Source: Nitrosomonas sp. (GTDB taxonomy: Bacteria; Pseudomonadota; Gammaproteobacteria; Burkholderiales; Nitrosomonadaceae). From it: a stretch of DNA of 64,000 bases. Positions 1-9,323 of this stretch are shown in pieces. The notes under the pieces were generated by a model. It searched no databases. It worked only from the letters and a program-made list of their open reading frames with translations, and was not told where the DNA came from. Positions within the stretch are counted from its first letter, which is position 1, and every line of letters starts with the position of its first letter. The stretch lies in contig JAHBZZ010000006.1 in NCBI GenBank assembly GCA_019635215.1, positions 1-64,000 of the forward strand, given 5' to 3'. The translations under genes were made by a program, and so were the position numbers.

Positions 1-529
1 GAATACCAAAATATTGGCAGGAACAAAGCTACTACGTTCACAGGGCTTTGTTCTAATCATGATAGGACTATTTTTGAAGAAATAGATACTAAGCCGATAG
101 ACCAAAATTGGGAGCCAACAATTTACTGAGCTGATTCATACGGTTCGAATCGCAGACATAGAAAAACCGACCATCGCTGCCTCCGTATTTTTTGGGCTTG
201 GAAAATATACCGGTGCGGAAGAAATAAAGGGTGTGTTGATCAATGTAGTTCCAATGAATGAATATAAAGCATTGGTAGTTTTCAGCTATTTAAATGAGCA
301 TAAATCAGAAGCGGAAGCAGAGCTGGGAGATATACTTGTAGCGGAAGGACACTATTTAAAGTATCTAATTTCTAAAACATTGCTAAAGCGGGGTGAGAAC
401 TTTGTGATTAATCCAGATTATTTTGATTCGTGGTCAGATGAGAAAAAAGAAACTATTTCTGAGTATTTTGTAAGCACAATGTTTGACTCAGGAAATGAGA
501 AAGATTGTGAGCATTTTTATTTGTTCTAA
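1..529 (+). pseudogene. Frame-broken hypothetical gene, 5' end outside the window
   Basis: Two reading frames together look like one protein. Frame 1 is open from base 1 to a stop at 127-129 and contains GLCSNHDRTIFEEID, a Cys/His/Asp-rich motif that looks like real coding. Frame 2 is open from 101 to 529 and continues with EKPTIAASVFFGLGKYTGAE and about 100 further residues. A 98-residue ORF could start at a GTG at 233, but open coding extends well upstream of it, so that start is probably artificial. I read this as a gene broken by a frameshift or small deletion near 100-130. The base composition is AT-richer than in the core genes downstream. I do not recognise the family well enough to name it. 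Confidence 0.45.
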
Positions 530-794
530 AATTATGAATGCACATTGTTATCTTTGTTAAAAATGAATCTTGTACTATCGCACCGTCTACTTCGGGTCGA
601 AAGTTGCTATTCGTTTTCTGGCAAAGCACCATACTCAAAGGTAATTCATTTGGTGCTAGAGAAAGGAAATAAATGTATCCCGTTAGCACAAGTCGGGTAC
701 AAAATATCTGAATTGACCGCTTGGAAAGATAACAAAAGAATGCGTCGATAATGGTCTACTACATTGCCGCAATGTAACCCCCGCGTAACCCCAG
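530..794. other. Intergenic stretch, nothing recognised
   Basis: Small ORFs occur on both strands, but none has a convincing start, ribosome site or family motif. The stretch lies between the broken gene and the terminator behind tRNA-Thr. Confidence 0.4.
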
Positions 795-830
795 AAACAA
801 AAATGACTTGCAGATGTATTGCAAGTCATT
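795..830 (-). terminator. Rho-independent terminator behind tRNA-Thr
   Basis: A perfect 10-bp stem (AATGACTTGC at 802-811 pairing with GCAAGTCATT at 821-830) closes a 9-base loop. On the minus strand it is followed by TTTTTGTTT. It lies directly downstream of the tRNA and could end the whole petABC-sspAB-tRNA transcript. Confidence 0.8.
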
Positions 831-837
831 GATTTTA

Positions 838-913
838 TGGTGCCGACACCAAGAATCGAACTCGGGACCTTCTGATTACAAATCAGCTGCTCTACCATCT
901 GAGCTATGCCGGC
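838..913 (-). tRNA. tRNA-Thr (anticodon UGU)
   Basis: The minus strand gives a complete cloverleaf. The 5' acceptor arm GCCGGCA pairs with TGTCGGC (one G-U), the D-arm contains AGCTCAGATGGTAGAGC, the anticodon loop is TTTGTAA (anticodon TGT), and the T-arm carries GTTCGATTC. CCA is genomically encoded. It begins only 26 bases after the sspB stop on the same strand, so co-transcription with petABC-sspAB is likely. The 3' end faces the broken gene at 1-529; tRNA 3' ends are common integration sites. Confidence 0.95.
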
Positions 914-939
914 ATTTCTGGATCGCTAATTAAAATCTT

Positions 940-1374
940 TTATTTAATTAAACGAAGATTTGTCTTTCTATTTCTTTGGGTTATCGGTTTCTCAACTTTA
1001 CAAGAAACAGATGCCGCGTTTTCGTCTACGGTTTGCGTCTTATCCTGTTGATAAGTTATTTCTGGAAACGCTATACCTTGATTTATCTCTCTGGCAAAAA
1101 TACCGTTTACGGCTTCTGTAGGACAAAAAATCTCTCTAGCGATGCCATTAAACCTAGCCGAAAAGGTAATTATATCATTACCAATATTGAGATTGCGAAC
1201 CGCATCAGGATTAATATTGAAGATTATCTCGCCATTTTTGATATTCTCTCTTGGCAAATCCATATTTTTCATTTCAGCATCAACGCTGACAGACAGCAAC
1301 GGTGTATAACCACATTCGCAGCACCATTCATAAATGGCACGAATCAGATATGGCTTAGTTGATGGTTTATTCAT
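940..1374 (-). CDS. sspB: ClpXP specificity-enhancing factor SspB
   Basis: This 144-residue protein is the SspB adaptor, which binds ssrA-tagged or other substrates and delivers them to ClpXP in the cytoplasm. The N-terminal three-quarters, beginning MNKPSTKPYLIRAIYEWC with the typical INPDAVRNL and FNGIAREIFCP stretches, matches the SspB fold. It is followed by a flexible polar tail ending in RKTNLRLIK, the position where the family carries its ClpX-binding tail. Its start overlaps the sspA stop by 4 bases (ATGA), the classic sspAB arrangement and a sign of translational coupling. It is the last protein gene of the leftward petABC-sspAB run before tRNA-Thr. The length is normal for the family. 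Confidence 0.93.
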   Translation of the reverse strand: MNKPSTKPYLIRAIYEWCCECGYTPLLSVSVDAEMKNMDLPRENIKNGEIIFNINPDAVRNLNIGNDIITFSARFNGIAREIFCPTEAVNGIFAREINQGIAFPEITYQQDKTQTVDENAASVSCKVEKPITQRNRKTNLRLIK

Positions 1375-1970
1375 TTGCGCATCACTTTCTCAGATGCAGA
1401 TAACGCGTCTATAAAAAGCGGACGACTGAATAAGCGCTCTGAATACTTTAATAAACTTGCAGCCTGTTTAGGCAAACGAATCCCATAATGCTCAAGTCGC
1501 CATAATAATGGCGCCACAGCCACATCAAGCATTGAAAATTCGTCACCCAGCATGTATTTCTGCTTATCAAAAACCGGAGCAATCATCGTTAAGTTTTCTG
1601 CAATTGCTGTCCGTGCTTTATCGGCCGCTTTGGTATCACCACTCTCAATCGGATCAATATAACAAAATAAATCCTGCTCAAAACGATACAACAATAACCG
1701 TGCACGCGCCCGCATAACCGGATCGGCAGGCATAAGCTGCGGATGCGGAAAACGGTCGTCAATATACTCATTGATTATATTGGATTCATAAAGCACCAAG
1801 TCTCGCTCTACCAGTATGGGCGCTTTTCCGTATGGGCTCATCACCGCAAGGTCTTCCGACTTGTTATTTGGGTCAACATCAATAACCTCAAAGTCCATGT
1901 CCTTCTCATGCAACACGATACGGCAACGATGACTATAGGGACAAGTTATTGTTGAATACAAAGTCATCAT
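1371..1970 (-). CDS. sspA: Stringent starvation protein A (GST-like)
   Basis: SspA is a glutathione-S-transferase-fold protein that binds RNA polymerase and changes promoter choice under starvation; it lacks transferase activity. The 199 residues show the thioredoxin-like N-terminal half (MMTLYSTITCPYSHRCRI, then SPYGKAPILVERDLVLYES) and the helical C-terminal GST half with LDVAVAPLLWRLEHYGI. The gene sits 57 bases behind petC and overlaps sspB. The petABC-sspAB order is conserved in betaproteobacteria and ties a respiratory operon to a starvation regulator. The length and motifs are normal. Confidence 0.93.
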   Translation of the reverse strand: MMTLYSTITCPYSHRCRIVLHEKDMDFEVIDVDPNNKSEDLAVMSPYGKAPILVERDLVLYESNIINEYIDDRFPHPQLMPADPVMRARARLLLYRFEQDLFCYIDPIESGDTKAADKARTAIAENLTMIAPVFDKQKYMLGDEFSMLDVAVAPLLWRLEHYGIRLPKQAASLLKYSERLFSRPLFIDALSASEKVMRK

Positions 1971-2027
1971 AACTTTATTTTCTCTATACTTATTAACACT
2001 TGTACGTTTCCAACAACCACCTGCTGG

Positions 2028-2753
2028 CTAATGTATATCTCTCCAATATTCACGATACAGTAGATAAGTTAATCCTAACATACCGAAAAGAAAAATCATC
2101 ACTATCATGCCTATACGTTTACGTTCGTTGGCTATCGGCTCACCGATATAAACCAGATAATTCACCAAATCAGCAACGTACCGGTCATATTCGGATACGG
2201 TCATTAAGCCTGGTTTAACTAATTCCAGGCTTTTGATTTCTTTGCCCCCTACATTTTGTACGCGCAGCTTTTGTATTCCCTGAAATTCATACAACACATG
2301 CGGCATAGCTGCACGGTCAAAAACTAAATTATTCCAACCAGGAACAGTTGTATCGTCACGATAAAAAGCACGCAAATAGGTATACAACCAGTCTGCTCCT
2401 CTTGATCGTGCTATTACCGATAGATCGGGAGGCGCCACACCGAACCATTCCTCACCTTCATTTTTCCGCATGGCCGATAACATTAAATCCCCCGCTTTCT
2501 GATCAGTCTTGACCAGTTTATCCAGAACTATGGCTTCATTATCCAGCCCGATATCGCGATGACGATTATAACGCATGAAACTGGCGCCATGACATGTCAG
2601 ACAGTAGTTTACAAATGTATCTGCACCACGTTGTAACGATTCGTTATCTGTGATATCAATCGGCGCTTTATCAATCGGCATTCCAGGTTCTGCAGCATAT
2701 AAGGCCATTGGAGCCAAACATAAAGCGAGTAAAAATATTTTTATATTATTCAT
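2028..2753 (-). CDS. petC: Ubiquinol-cytochrome c reductase, cytochrome c1 subunit
   Basis: This is the c-type haem subunit of the bc1 complex. It passes electrons from the Rieske centre to soluble cytochrome c on the periplasmic face. The 241 residues have a Sec signal peptide (about 1-20, ending ALYA), a single CLTCH haem-attachment motif at 51-55, an AAMPHVLYEF segment holding the expected axial Met, and one C-terminal anchor helix (about 215-235) followed by a short basic tail. Its start overlaps the petB stop by 4 bases. In an ammonia oxidiser this complex would serve both forward and reverse electron flow; that role is inferred from the presumed lineage, not seen here. Confidence 0.95.
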   Translation of the reverse strand: MNNIKIFLLALCLAPMALYAAEPGMPIDKAPIDITDNESLQRGADTFVNYCLTCHGASFMRYNRHRDIGLDNEAIVLDKLVKTDQKAGDLMLSAMRKNEGEEWFGVAPPDLSVIARSRGADWLYTYLRAFYRDDTTVPGWNNLVFDRAAMPHVLYEFQGIQKLRVQNVGGKEIKSLELVKPGLMTVSEYDRYVADLVNYLVYIGEPIANERKRIGMIVMIFLFGMLGLTYLLYREYWRDIH

Positions 2754-3997
2754 TTGGTCACTCTTTTGGGCTCAGGTTTTGTTTTATCGATTTTGCTATA
2801 CCAAGGCATCAGAATAAAGAAAGCAAAATAAATAACCGAAAAGATTTGCGCTAATAACGTATATAAAGGCGTCGGAGATTGCGTGCCCAACCAGCCCAGA
2901 ACAAAAAAGCTGATCACAAACATCGTTAAAGCAAATTTAAAGATTGGCCCTTTATAACGAATCGATTTAACAGGACTCCTGTCAAGCCATGGTAAAAAGC
3001 AGAATACCGCCACACCTGCAACCATCAAGAAAACTCCCCACAACTTGGCATCAATCCACAGAAAATTCACGGTCACAGCACGTAGCATTGAATAGTAAGG
3101 TGTGAAATACCAAACCGGCGCAATATGATCTGGTGTCTGTAATGTATTTGCCGGAATAAAATTATTGTACTCCAAGAAATATCCCCCCATTTCCGGAGCA
3201 AAGAAGATAATCCCGCAGAACACGATCAGAAATCCTATAACACCAAAAATATCTTTTACTGTGTAGTATGGATGGAATGGGATACCATCAACCGGTATTT
3301 TTGTTGCAGGATTCTTGTTCTCTTTAATTTCAATACCGTCTGGATTATTTGATCCGACTTCGTGCAAGGCAATAATGTGGACAAAAACCAGAACCACAAT
3401 TAAAACTGGCAACGTCACCACATGATACGCAAAGAACCGATTCAGTGCTGCGTCGGACAGCATGAAATCGCCCAATATCCAATTGTGTAATGTCTCACCG
3501 ATAAATGGAATTGCTTCAAACATGCTGACGATAACTTGCGCCCCCCAGTACGACATCTGGCCCCACGGTAAAATATAACCGGTAAACGCGAGACTCATCA
3601 ACACAAAGAAAATAGCCATACCGATCAACCACAATAACTCGCGCGGCTTACGATATGAACCGTAGATCATGCCACGGAACATATGCAGGTATACAACCAC
3701 AAAAAACATGGAGGCCCCCGTTGAATGCATATAGCGGATTAGCCAACCATAGTCGACGTCACGCATAATATACTCTACGGAAGCGAATGCAAGACTTGCA
3801 TCCGGCTTATAGCTCATGGTAAGAAAAATCCCAGTGACTAACTGGTTCACAAGTACCAACAGCGCTAAAGAACCAAAGAAGTACCAGAAATTAAAATTCT
3901 TTGGCGCATAATACTCGGAAAGGTGTGCTCTCCAAGTCACTGTCATTGGAAATCGCTTATCGATCCATTCAAGAAAAGAGTTTTTTTGCTTGCTCAT
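2750..3997 (-). CDS. petB: Ubiquinol-cytochrome c reductase, cytochrome b subunit
   Basis: This is the quinol-oxidising membrane core of the bc1 complex, carrying two b haems. At 415 residues it has the expected eight-helix cytochrome b layout. Landmarks are the helix-B haem region (IRYMHSTGASMFFVVVYLHM), the Qo region FTGYILPWGQMSYWGA, the PEWY-type motif as APVWYF, and the second pair of haem histidines in HVVTLP and FVHIIALHEVG. The start codon directly abuts the petA stop with no gap, and the stop overlaps petC, so the three subunits are tightly coupled. No truncation or missing ligand is visible. Confidence 0.96.
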   Translation of the reverse strand: MSKQKNSFLEWIDKRFPMTVTWRAHLSEYYAPKNFNFWYFFGSLALLVLVNQLVTGIFLTMSYKPDASLAFASVEYIMRDVDYGWLIRYMHSTGASMFFVVVYLHMFRGMIYGSYRKPRELLWLIGMAIFFVLMSLAFTGYILPWGQMSYWGAQVIVSMFEAIPFIGETLHNWILGDFMLSDAALNRFFAYHVVTLPVLIVVLVFVHIIALHEVGSNNPDGIEIKENKNPATKIPVDGIPFHPYYTVKDIFGVIGFLIVFCGIIFFAPEMGGYFLEYNNFIPANTLQTPDHIAPVWYFTPYYSMLRAVTVNFLWIDAKLWGVFLMVAGVAVFCFLPWLDRSPVKSIRYKGPIFKFALTMFVISFFVLGWLGTQSPTPLYTLLAQIFSVIYFAFFILMPWYSKIDKTKPEPKRVTK

Positions 3998-4606
3998 TTA
4001 TGCAGATTCCTTGCTTTCTGCCCCGATTAAAAGGACGTTATCACTCAAATACACATGCGGTGGAACCACCATATTTGTTGGTGCAGGCACACTTTTATAA
4101 ACGCGGCCAGCCAAATCAAATTTTGAACCATGACAAGGACAGAAAAAACCGCCCAGCCAATCTGCTCCCAGATCTTGCGGTGCGATATCCTTTCTGAACA
4201 CCGGAGAACACCCCAAATGTGTGCAAATACCCTCCACCACCAATATTTCCGGTTTAATAGATCGCGTCCTATTCTTAGCATAAACAGGCTGCTGATCTCT
4301 ATCAGAATTTGGATCAGCAAGCTGTGGTTCAATTTTTTCAAGCGTCGCCAGCATTTCAGGTGTACGATCCAGGATCCACACCACACGCCCCCGCCATTCA
4401 ACCATCAGCAGCATACCTGGTTCAAGCCTGGATATGTCGATTTCTACCGGCGCTCCCGCAGCTTTTGCCCTCTCACTTGGCATCATACTCTTTACAAAAG
4501 GCGTCGCGATACCAATGCATGCAACCCCCCCTGCAACAGAAGTCGCAGCAACCAAGAACTTTCTTCTCCCACTCATTTCACTATCAATGCTGAAACTATC
4601 CGCCAT
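3998..4606 (-). CDS. petA: Ubiquinol-cytochrome c reductase, Rieske iron-sulfur subunit
   Basis: This is the [2Fe-2S] Rieske subunit of the bc1 complex. The 202 residues begin with a Tat-type signal/anchor (SGRRKFLVAATSVAGGVACI). The cluster-binding motifs are CTHLGC and CPCHGSKFD, which supply the two Cys and two His ligands and the disulfide pair. A PTNMVVPPHVYL segment follows at the C-terminus. It is the first gene of the leftward petABC-sspAB group, preceded by about 400 bases of non-coding DNA that must hold the promoter. Confidence 0.96.
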   Translation of the reverse strand: MADSFSIDSEMSGRRKFLVAATSVAGGVACIGIATPFVKSMMPSERAKAAGAPVEIDISRLEPGMLLMVEWRGRVVWILDRTPEMLATLEKIEPQLADPNSDRDQQPVYAKNRTRSIKPEILVVEGICTHLGCSPVFRKDIAPQDLGADWLGGFFCPCHGSKFDLAGRVYKSVPAPTNMVVPPHVYLSDNVLLIGAESKESA

Positions 4607-5013
4607 CTTTTAAAATTCCATCAATTAATTTTTTCATGCAATAAAATTTATATGCAAAACATTAACAAGACCCGTCCGAATCCATCTGCTATCTATTAAG
4701 GAAGAAGTGAAAACACCACTCTCAGGATGATTTTCTTGAAATATTCAGCCGCATTTTCACAAGCAGCCAGCAACGCACAACACATTTAACCTCGCCAGAA
4801 TCGACAAGCCAAAAGCTTTTGATTCTACGTAGTTTATCCTATGGATCAGCCCGCCTAATAAATGGGGCGCATTATACCATAAGCACACAATGGGTATAGT
4901 AAAAAATAACTTCCCAATGCAATATCATACTCACTACAGTGAATCACTCGATTCAACAGGAAGCTTTATCAACATTCTAATTTCAAATGATTTATTACAG
5001 AACAATTAAAGAA
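4607..5013. other. Intergenic region upstream of petA
   Basis: These 407 bases lie between the secA stop and the petA start, with both genes running leftward. They are AT-rich and contain one good minus-strand -10 box (see the promoter entry). No ORF, RNA gene or clear terminator for secA is visible. Confidence 0.6.
4871..4902 (-). promoter_or_regulatory. Candidate promoter of petABC-sspAB
   Basis: A minus-strand consensus -10 hexamer TATAAT lies at 4871-4876, in the context GGTATAATGCGCCCC. The -35 region about 17 bases upstream (ACTATA-like) is weak. If used, it leaves a long leader of about 260 bases before petA. No other -10 box this good was noticed in the gap. Confidence 0.35.
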
Positions 5014-7749
5014 TTAACGTATCTTGCCATGACACTGTTTGTATTTTTTCCCAGAACCACATGGACACGGCTGATTGCGCCCAACTTTGTCACTCTGGCG
5101 CACGAATGGCTGTACTGCTTTCTCGTCCGATTGGCTTTCAGCATTATTTCCACCAGCACCGACAGCGGAAGCATCATCGTGATGATATTCGATCTTTTCC
5201 GGTGATTTCATGGTCTCAGTCACCGCTTCAACCTGTTGTTCATTCCTAATCTGAACAGTCAACAATATCCGGGTTACTTCCACTTTGATCTCTTCAAGCA
5301 TATTAGTGAACAGCTCAAAGGCCTCACGTTTGTATTCCTGCTTAGGATTCTTCTGCGCATAACCCCGCAAATGAATACCATGACGCAAATGATCCAAAGC
5401 CGCCAAATGCTCTCGCCAATGCGCATCGATAATCTGAAGCATCAACGCACGCTCATACTGATGCATGATATGCGTTCCAATCTGGTCAACTTTACTTTGA
5501 TAATGCTGCGCTGCTATATCGATAATCCTTTCACAAAGAGACTCTTCATGCAGGTCAGATTCTTCTTCAAGCCATTTCTGAATCGGCAAATGTAATTGGT
5601 ATTCAGAGACCAGCGCCTTCTCCAGACCGAGCACATCCCATTGTTCTTCCACACTTTGCGGTGGAATATGGATACCAAACAGATTGGTCAACACACTTTC
5701 ACGCATTGCGGTTATCGTTTCTGTCATGTCATGATCGGACTCCAGCAATTCGTTGCGTTGCTGATAAATAACACTACGCTGATCGTTAGCAACATCGTCA
5801 AAATCGAGTAACTGCTTACGGATATCAAAATTACGCGCCTCTACTTTGCGCTGCGCGTTTTCAATCGCGCGCGTCACCCAGGGATGCTCTATCGCTTCAC
5901 CTTCCGGCATTTTAAGGCGGGTCATGATATTGGCCACACGGTCAGATGCAAAAATACGCAACAACGGGTCTTCCAACGACAGGTAAAAACGACTGGATCC
6001 CGGATCACCCTGCCGTCCTGAACGTCCACGCAACTGATTATCCACACGGCGCGACTCATGACGCTCCGTGCCGATAATATGCAAACCACCTTTCTGCAAC
6101 ACCTCCTCGTGCGTCACTTTCCATTTACTCATAACTTCGCTGATGCGCATTTCCTTTTCTGCATCAGTTAATTTCTCATCATTCCGGATGCTTTCAATCT
6201 CAGGCTCCGGATTACCACCAAGCACAATGTCCGTACCACGTCCTGCCATATTGGTTGCAATGGTAATCATCTTCGCACGCCCGGCTTGTACAATAATGTT
6301 AGCTTCACTGGCATGCTGTTTTGCATTCAATACTTGGTGCGGCAGTTTTGCCTTGTCCAGTAATTTAGACAACAACATATTATTTTCTATGGATGTCGTG
6401 CCGACCAGAACGGGCTGTCCTTTGTCATAACATTCTCTGATACCTTCAATAACAGCGTTGAATTTTTCGTCCATCGTACGAAAAACTTGATCCATCCGAT
6501 CTTCGCGTATCATTGGACGGTGCGTCGGAATAATCACCGTCTCAAGCCCATAAATTTGCTGAAATTCAGCAGCCTCGGTATCTGCCGTTCCTGTCATACC
6601 GGACAATTTATGATACATGCGGAAGTAGTTCTGAAAAGTGATTGAGGCTAAAGTCTGATTTTCCTTCTGAATAGTCACGCCTTCTTTCGCTTCAACAGCC
6701 TGGTGCAAGCCGTCCGACCAGCGCCGCCCGGGCATCAATCGACCCGTAAATTCATCAACTATAACGACTTCGCCATTCTGAACAACATAATGCTGATCAA
6801 GAAAATATAACGAATGCGCACGCAAACCGGCTGTCAGATGATGAATCAGACTGATATTCGCAGGATCATACAAGCTGGAACCTGTCTTGAGCAAACCTGC
6901 TTCTGCAAGCAATTTTTCCGCATGTTCAAAACCTTCCTCACTCAATATTACCTGATGCGCTTTTTCATCAACGCTATAATCACCCGAACCATCTTCCGTT
7001 TCTTGGCGCTTCAATTTTGGAATCAGCTTATTGATACGGACGTAGATTTCCGTATCGCCTTCCGCCTGACCAGAAATAATCAGCGGAGTCCGTGCTTCAT
7101 CAATCAGAATGGAATCGACCTCATCCACGATCGCAAAATTGAGTTGACGCTGCACACGTTCGGATTGATGCGTAGTCATGTTGTCACGCAGATAATCAAA
7201 GCCATATTCATTATTGGTACCGTAGGTAATATCCGCAGCATAGGCACCCTGCTTATCCTCGCGCGGCATATGGCCATAAATGACGCCGACACTGACCCCC
7301 AGAAACTTATAAATCTTACCCATCCATTCCGCATCACGCTTTGCCAGATAGTCGTTTACGGTAACCACGTGCACCCCATACCCCGACAATGCATTCAAGT
7401 AAGCCGGTAAAGTCGCCATCAGCGTTTTACCTTCACCGGTGCGCATCTCCGAGATCTTGCCATCATGCAGCACCATACCGCCAATCAGCTGCACATCGAA
7501 ATGGCGCATATTAAGCACCCGCTTCCCGGCCTCGCGGACTACTGCAAATGCTTCGGGCAACAATGCATCCAGTGTTTCGCCATTATTGACACGTTGTTTG
7601 AATTCTTCGGTTTTTGCACGTAATTCGGCATCACTCAATTTCTCGATGTCAGCCTCAAGTGAATTGATTTCTTCAACAACTTTCAAATATTGCTTAATTA
7701 TGCGTTCATTGCGACTTCCAAAAATCTTTTTAAGTAGATTACCTAACAT
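5014..7749 (-). CDS. secA: Preprotein translocase ATPase SecA
   Basis: SecA is the motor that drives unfolded preproteins through SecYEG. The 911-residue length is standard. Walker A RTGEGKT lies at 103-109, and the DEAD-like box appears as [16 protein letters not shown]. The preprotein-crosslinking region follows, then the second ATPase half with [10 protein letters not shown] and [19 protein letters not shown]. The C-terminal zinc-binding SecB/phospholipid tail carries the [14 protein letters not shown] ligands. The gene sits downstream of the M23 peptidase gene with a terminator hairpin between them, so it probably has its own promoter. Confidence 0.98.
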   Translation of the reverse strand: MLGNLLKKIFGSRNERIIKQYLKVVEEINSLEADIEKLSDAELRAKTEEFKQRVNNGETLDALLPEAFAVVREAGKRVLNMRHFDVQLIGGMVLHDGKISEMRTGEGKTLMATLPAYLNALSGYGVHVVTVNDYLAKRDAEWMGKIYKFLGVSVGVIYGHMPREDKQGAYAADITYGTNNEYGFDYLRDNMTTHQSERVQRQLNFAIVDEVDSILIDEARTPLIISGQAEGDTEIYVRINKLIPKLKRQETEDGSGDYSVDEKAHQVILSEEGFEHAEKLLAEAGLLKTGSSLYDPANISLIHHLTAGLRAHSLYFLDQHYVVQNGEVVIVDEFTGRLMPGRRWSDGLHQAVEAKEGVTIQKENQTLASITFQNYFRMYHKLSGMTGTADTEAAEFQQIYGLETVIIPTHRPMIREDRMDQVFRTMDEKFNAVIEGIRECYDKGQPVLVGTTSIENNMLLSKLLDKAKLPHQVLNAKQHASEANIIVQAGRAKMITIATNMAGRGTDIVLGGNPEPEIESIRNDEKLTDAEKEMRISEVMSKWKVTHEEVLQKGGLHIIGTERHESRRVDNQLRGRSGRQGDPGSSRFYLSLEDPLLRIFASDRVANIMTRLKMPEGEAIEHPWVTRAIENAQRKVEARNFDIRKQLLDFDDVANDQRSVIYQQRNELLESDHDMTETITAMRESVLTNLFGIHIPPQSVEEQWDVLGLEKALVSEYQLHLPIQKWLEEESDLHEESLCERIIDIAAQHYQSKVDQIGTHIMHQYERALMLQIIDAHWREHLAALDHLRHGIHLRGYAQKNPKQEYKREAFELFTNMLEEIKVEVTRILLTVQIRNEQQVEAVTETMKSPEKIEYHHDDASAVGAGGNNAESQSDEKAVQPFVRQSDKVGRNQPCPCGSGKKYKQCHGKIR

Positions 7750-7782
7750 AACAACTTTCTTTAAAAATTTAATATCCAGAAA

Positions 7783-7811
7783 AACAAAGCGTGAGATACT
7801 CTATCTCACGC
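7783..7811 (-). terminator. Terminator between the M23 peptidase gene and secA
   Basis: A perfect 10-bp stem (GCGTGAGATA 7789-7798 with TATCTCACGC 7802-7811) closes a 3-base loop. On the minus strand it is followed by TTTGTTTTT. It ends transcripts coming from the M23 gene before secA. Confidence 0.75.
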
Positions 7812-7888
7812 TCACGCCATCAAACAACTTCACCAGCACAACGCCTAACTCATACTTATATTTGCCGGATTCTATCCAGATCACATCT

Positions 7889-8809
7889 TCAGCCTGGTTT
7901 TTTCAGGAATCGGGATGGGTTTTGCGGTATATCCTTGTGCCTGATCTCGAAGTGCAGATGCGGTCCTGTTGAACGTCCCGTGCTGCCAACCTCTGCTATT
8001 TTCTGGCCTTGCAGCACGACTTGACCGACTTCGACATGCAATCTGGATGCATGCGCATAGCGGCTTACCATATCGTCGCCATGATCAATCTCGACCATCT
8101 TACCATACTCGGGATGCCTATCAGAATAAACGACGACGCCACCAGCCGCCGCACGAATCGGCGTTCCTGCCTTGGCGGAAAAATCGACACCTTCATGGAA
8201 CGCACGCTTGCCGGTAAAGGGGTCAATCCGGTATCCAAATCCGGAAGAATACCAATCGGTATCTACAGGCATAACCGAAGGCAACACGCTGCTTGATAGC
8301 TTTTCACTGCGCAGCAATGTCTCCAGCGCTTCCAGCTTATCTGTACGTTCATCCAGCATCATGGAAAGTCTTCGTAACTTTCGTTCAAAATCGCGAAAGG
8401 AAATTACTTCGGCATTTAAATCAATGTAGCTCCCCCCCTGTCCTGGCAACTGATTCAGCATAAAATCATTCAGTTCCAAACCGGATGATTCGAGTAAATG
8501 CGCACCGACAGCATCCAGGCGCACCAGTTGCGCCTGCATTTCTCCGAGCTTAATCGCCATCACATTCAAATCATCCTGTAATTGCGATTGCGTCTTTTGA
8601 TGTCTTTCTTCCTGAGGATTGACGAGCAGCGTTTTTAAAATCGGCGCATCGATACGGTGCGCATATTGCAATGAAAAATAATACAGGCACAGCGATAACA
8701 TCATCACTGAGGTTAACAATACGGCGACAAATAATGTAATATGTGTTCTGGTCAGAACTAATAATTTTCTCGCCTGTGCGGACTGACTGGAAATTAGAAT
8801 AATATTCAT
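7889..8809 (-). CDS. Membrane-anchored M23 peptidase (peptidoglycan endopeptidase family)
   Basis: This 306-residue protein has a short cytoplasmic N-terminus, one membrane helix (about 25-48), a periplasmic coiled-coil section (about 65-170) and a C-terminal M23 domain (about 185-300). The zinc and catalytic residues are present: H205 and D209 in FHEGVDF, the SRYAHAS strand, and HLHFE with H284/H286. An active LytM-type endopeptidase that cuts peptidoglycan cross-links is therefore likely. The arrangement M23 upstream of secA with dciA divergent is conserved in betaproteobacteria. Only 25 bases separate its start from dciA, so the two promoters must overlap. Confidence 0.88.
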   Translation of the reverse strand: MNIILISSQSAQARKLLVLTRTHITLFVAVLLTSVMMLSLCLYYFSLQYAHRIDAPILKTLLVNPQEERHQKTQSQLQDDLNVMAIKLGEMQAQLVRLDAVGAHLLESSGLELNDFMLNQLPGQGGSYIDLNAEVISFRDFERKLRRLSMMLDERTDKLEALETLLRSEKLSSSVLPSVMPVDTDWYSSGFGYRIDPFTGKRAFHEGVDFSAKAGTPIRAAAGGVVVYSDRHPEYGKMVEIDHGDDMVSRYAHASRLHVEVGQVVLQGQKIAEVGSTGRSTGPHLHFEIRHKDIPQNPSRFLKKPG

Positions 8810-8834
8810 ATGCTATTCCGGTTGTTTAAAAACC

Positions 8835-9323
8835 ATGACCTCTCTGAATATAAAATCTTATCTTCGCACCTTGGAGCAAAATCCCGAATATGTCGATTTA
8901 TTAGCGCAGGTCAATCAACTCAACAAAATTGAACAAACGATTATAGCAACTGATGCTATACCCGCACCGCTCAACAGGCATTACAAACTCGGGCCATTAT
9001 CCCATGGCACATTGGTATTGCTGGCTGAAAACGCATCTGTAGCAACTAAACTCAAACATATTTCGCCATCAATTTTGTCGAAAATCCGGCGATCAGAATG
9101 GAAAATAACCGCTGTCAAAATAAAGCTGCAAAAACCCGATTCCAACAGCCATAATCGCGCACCCCAAAACCAGACGATAAACTTTTATGCAAATAACATG
9201 CACAAAAAAAAGCTCAGTCAACCAGGAATTGAAAGCCTTCACCATCTTGCGCGTTCACTACCCGTTTCTGAACTCAGATGCAGCATACAAGCTCTACTCA
9301 AGAAGTGTAGCAACAGTGAGTAA
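8835..9323 (+). CDS. dciA: DciA-like (DUF721) protein
   Basis: This 162-residue protein is of the DUF721/DciA family, whose members help load the replicative helicase DnaB in bacteria that lack DnaC. The family signature region is the N-terminal half: SYLRTLEQNPEYVDLLAQVN, then ALNRHYKLGPLSHGTLVLLA and VATKLKHISPSIL, which resembles the compact KH-like domain. The C-terminal half is polar and low in conservation, as usual. It is divergent from the M23/secA pair. The helicase-loading role is family knowledge, not visible in this sequence itself. Confidence 0.7.
   Translation: MTSLNIKSYLRTLEQNPEYVDLLAQVNQLNKIEQTIIATDAIPAPLNRHYKLGPLSHGTLVLLAENASVATKLKHISPSILSKIRRSEWKITAVKIKLQKPDSNSHNRAPQNQTINFYANNMHKKKLSQPGIESLHHLARSLPVSELRCSIQALLKKCSNSE

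Noticed and set aside
545-751. 68-codon ORF upstream of tRNA-Thr
   Set aside because: No ribosome site, no recognisable motif and unusual composition. It is treated as intergenic.
683-898. 71-codon minus-strand ORF covering the tRNA
   Set aside because: It is a translation of the tRNA-Thr and its terminator.
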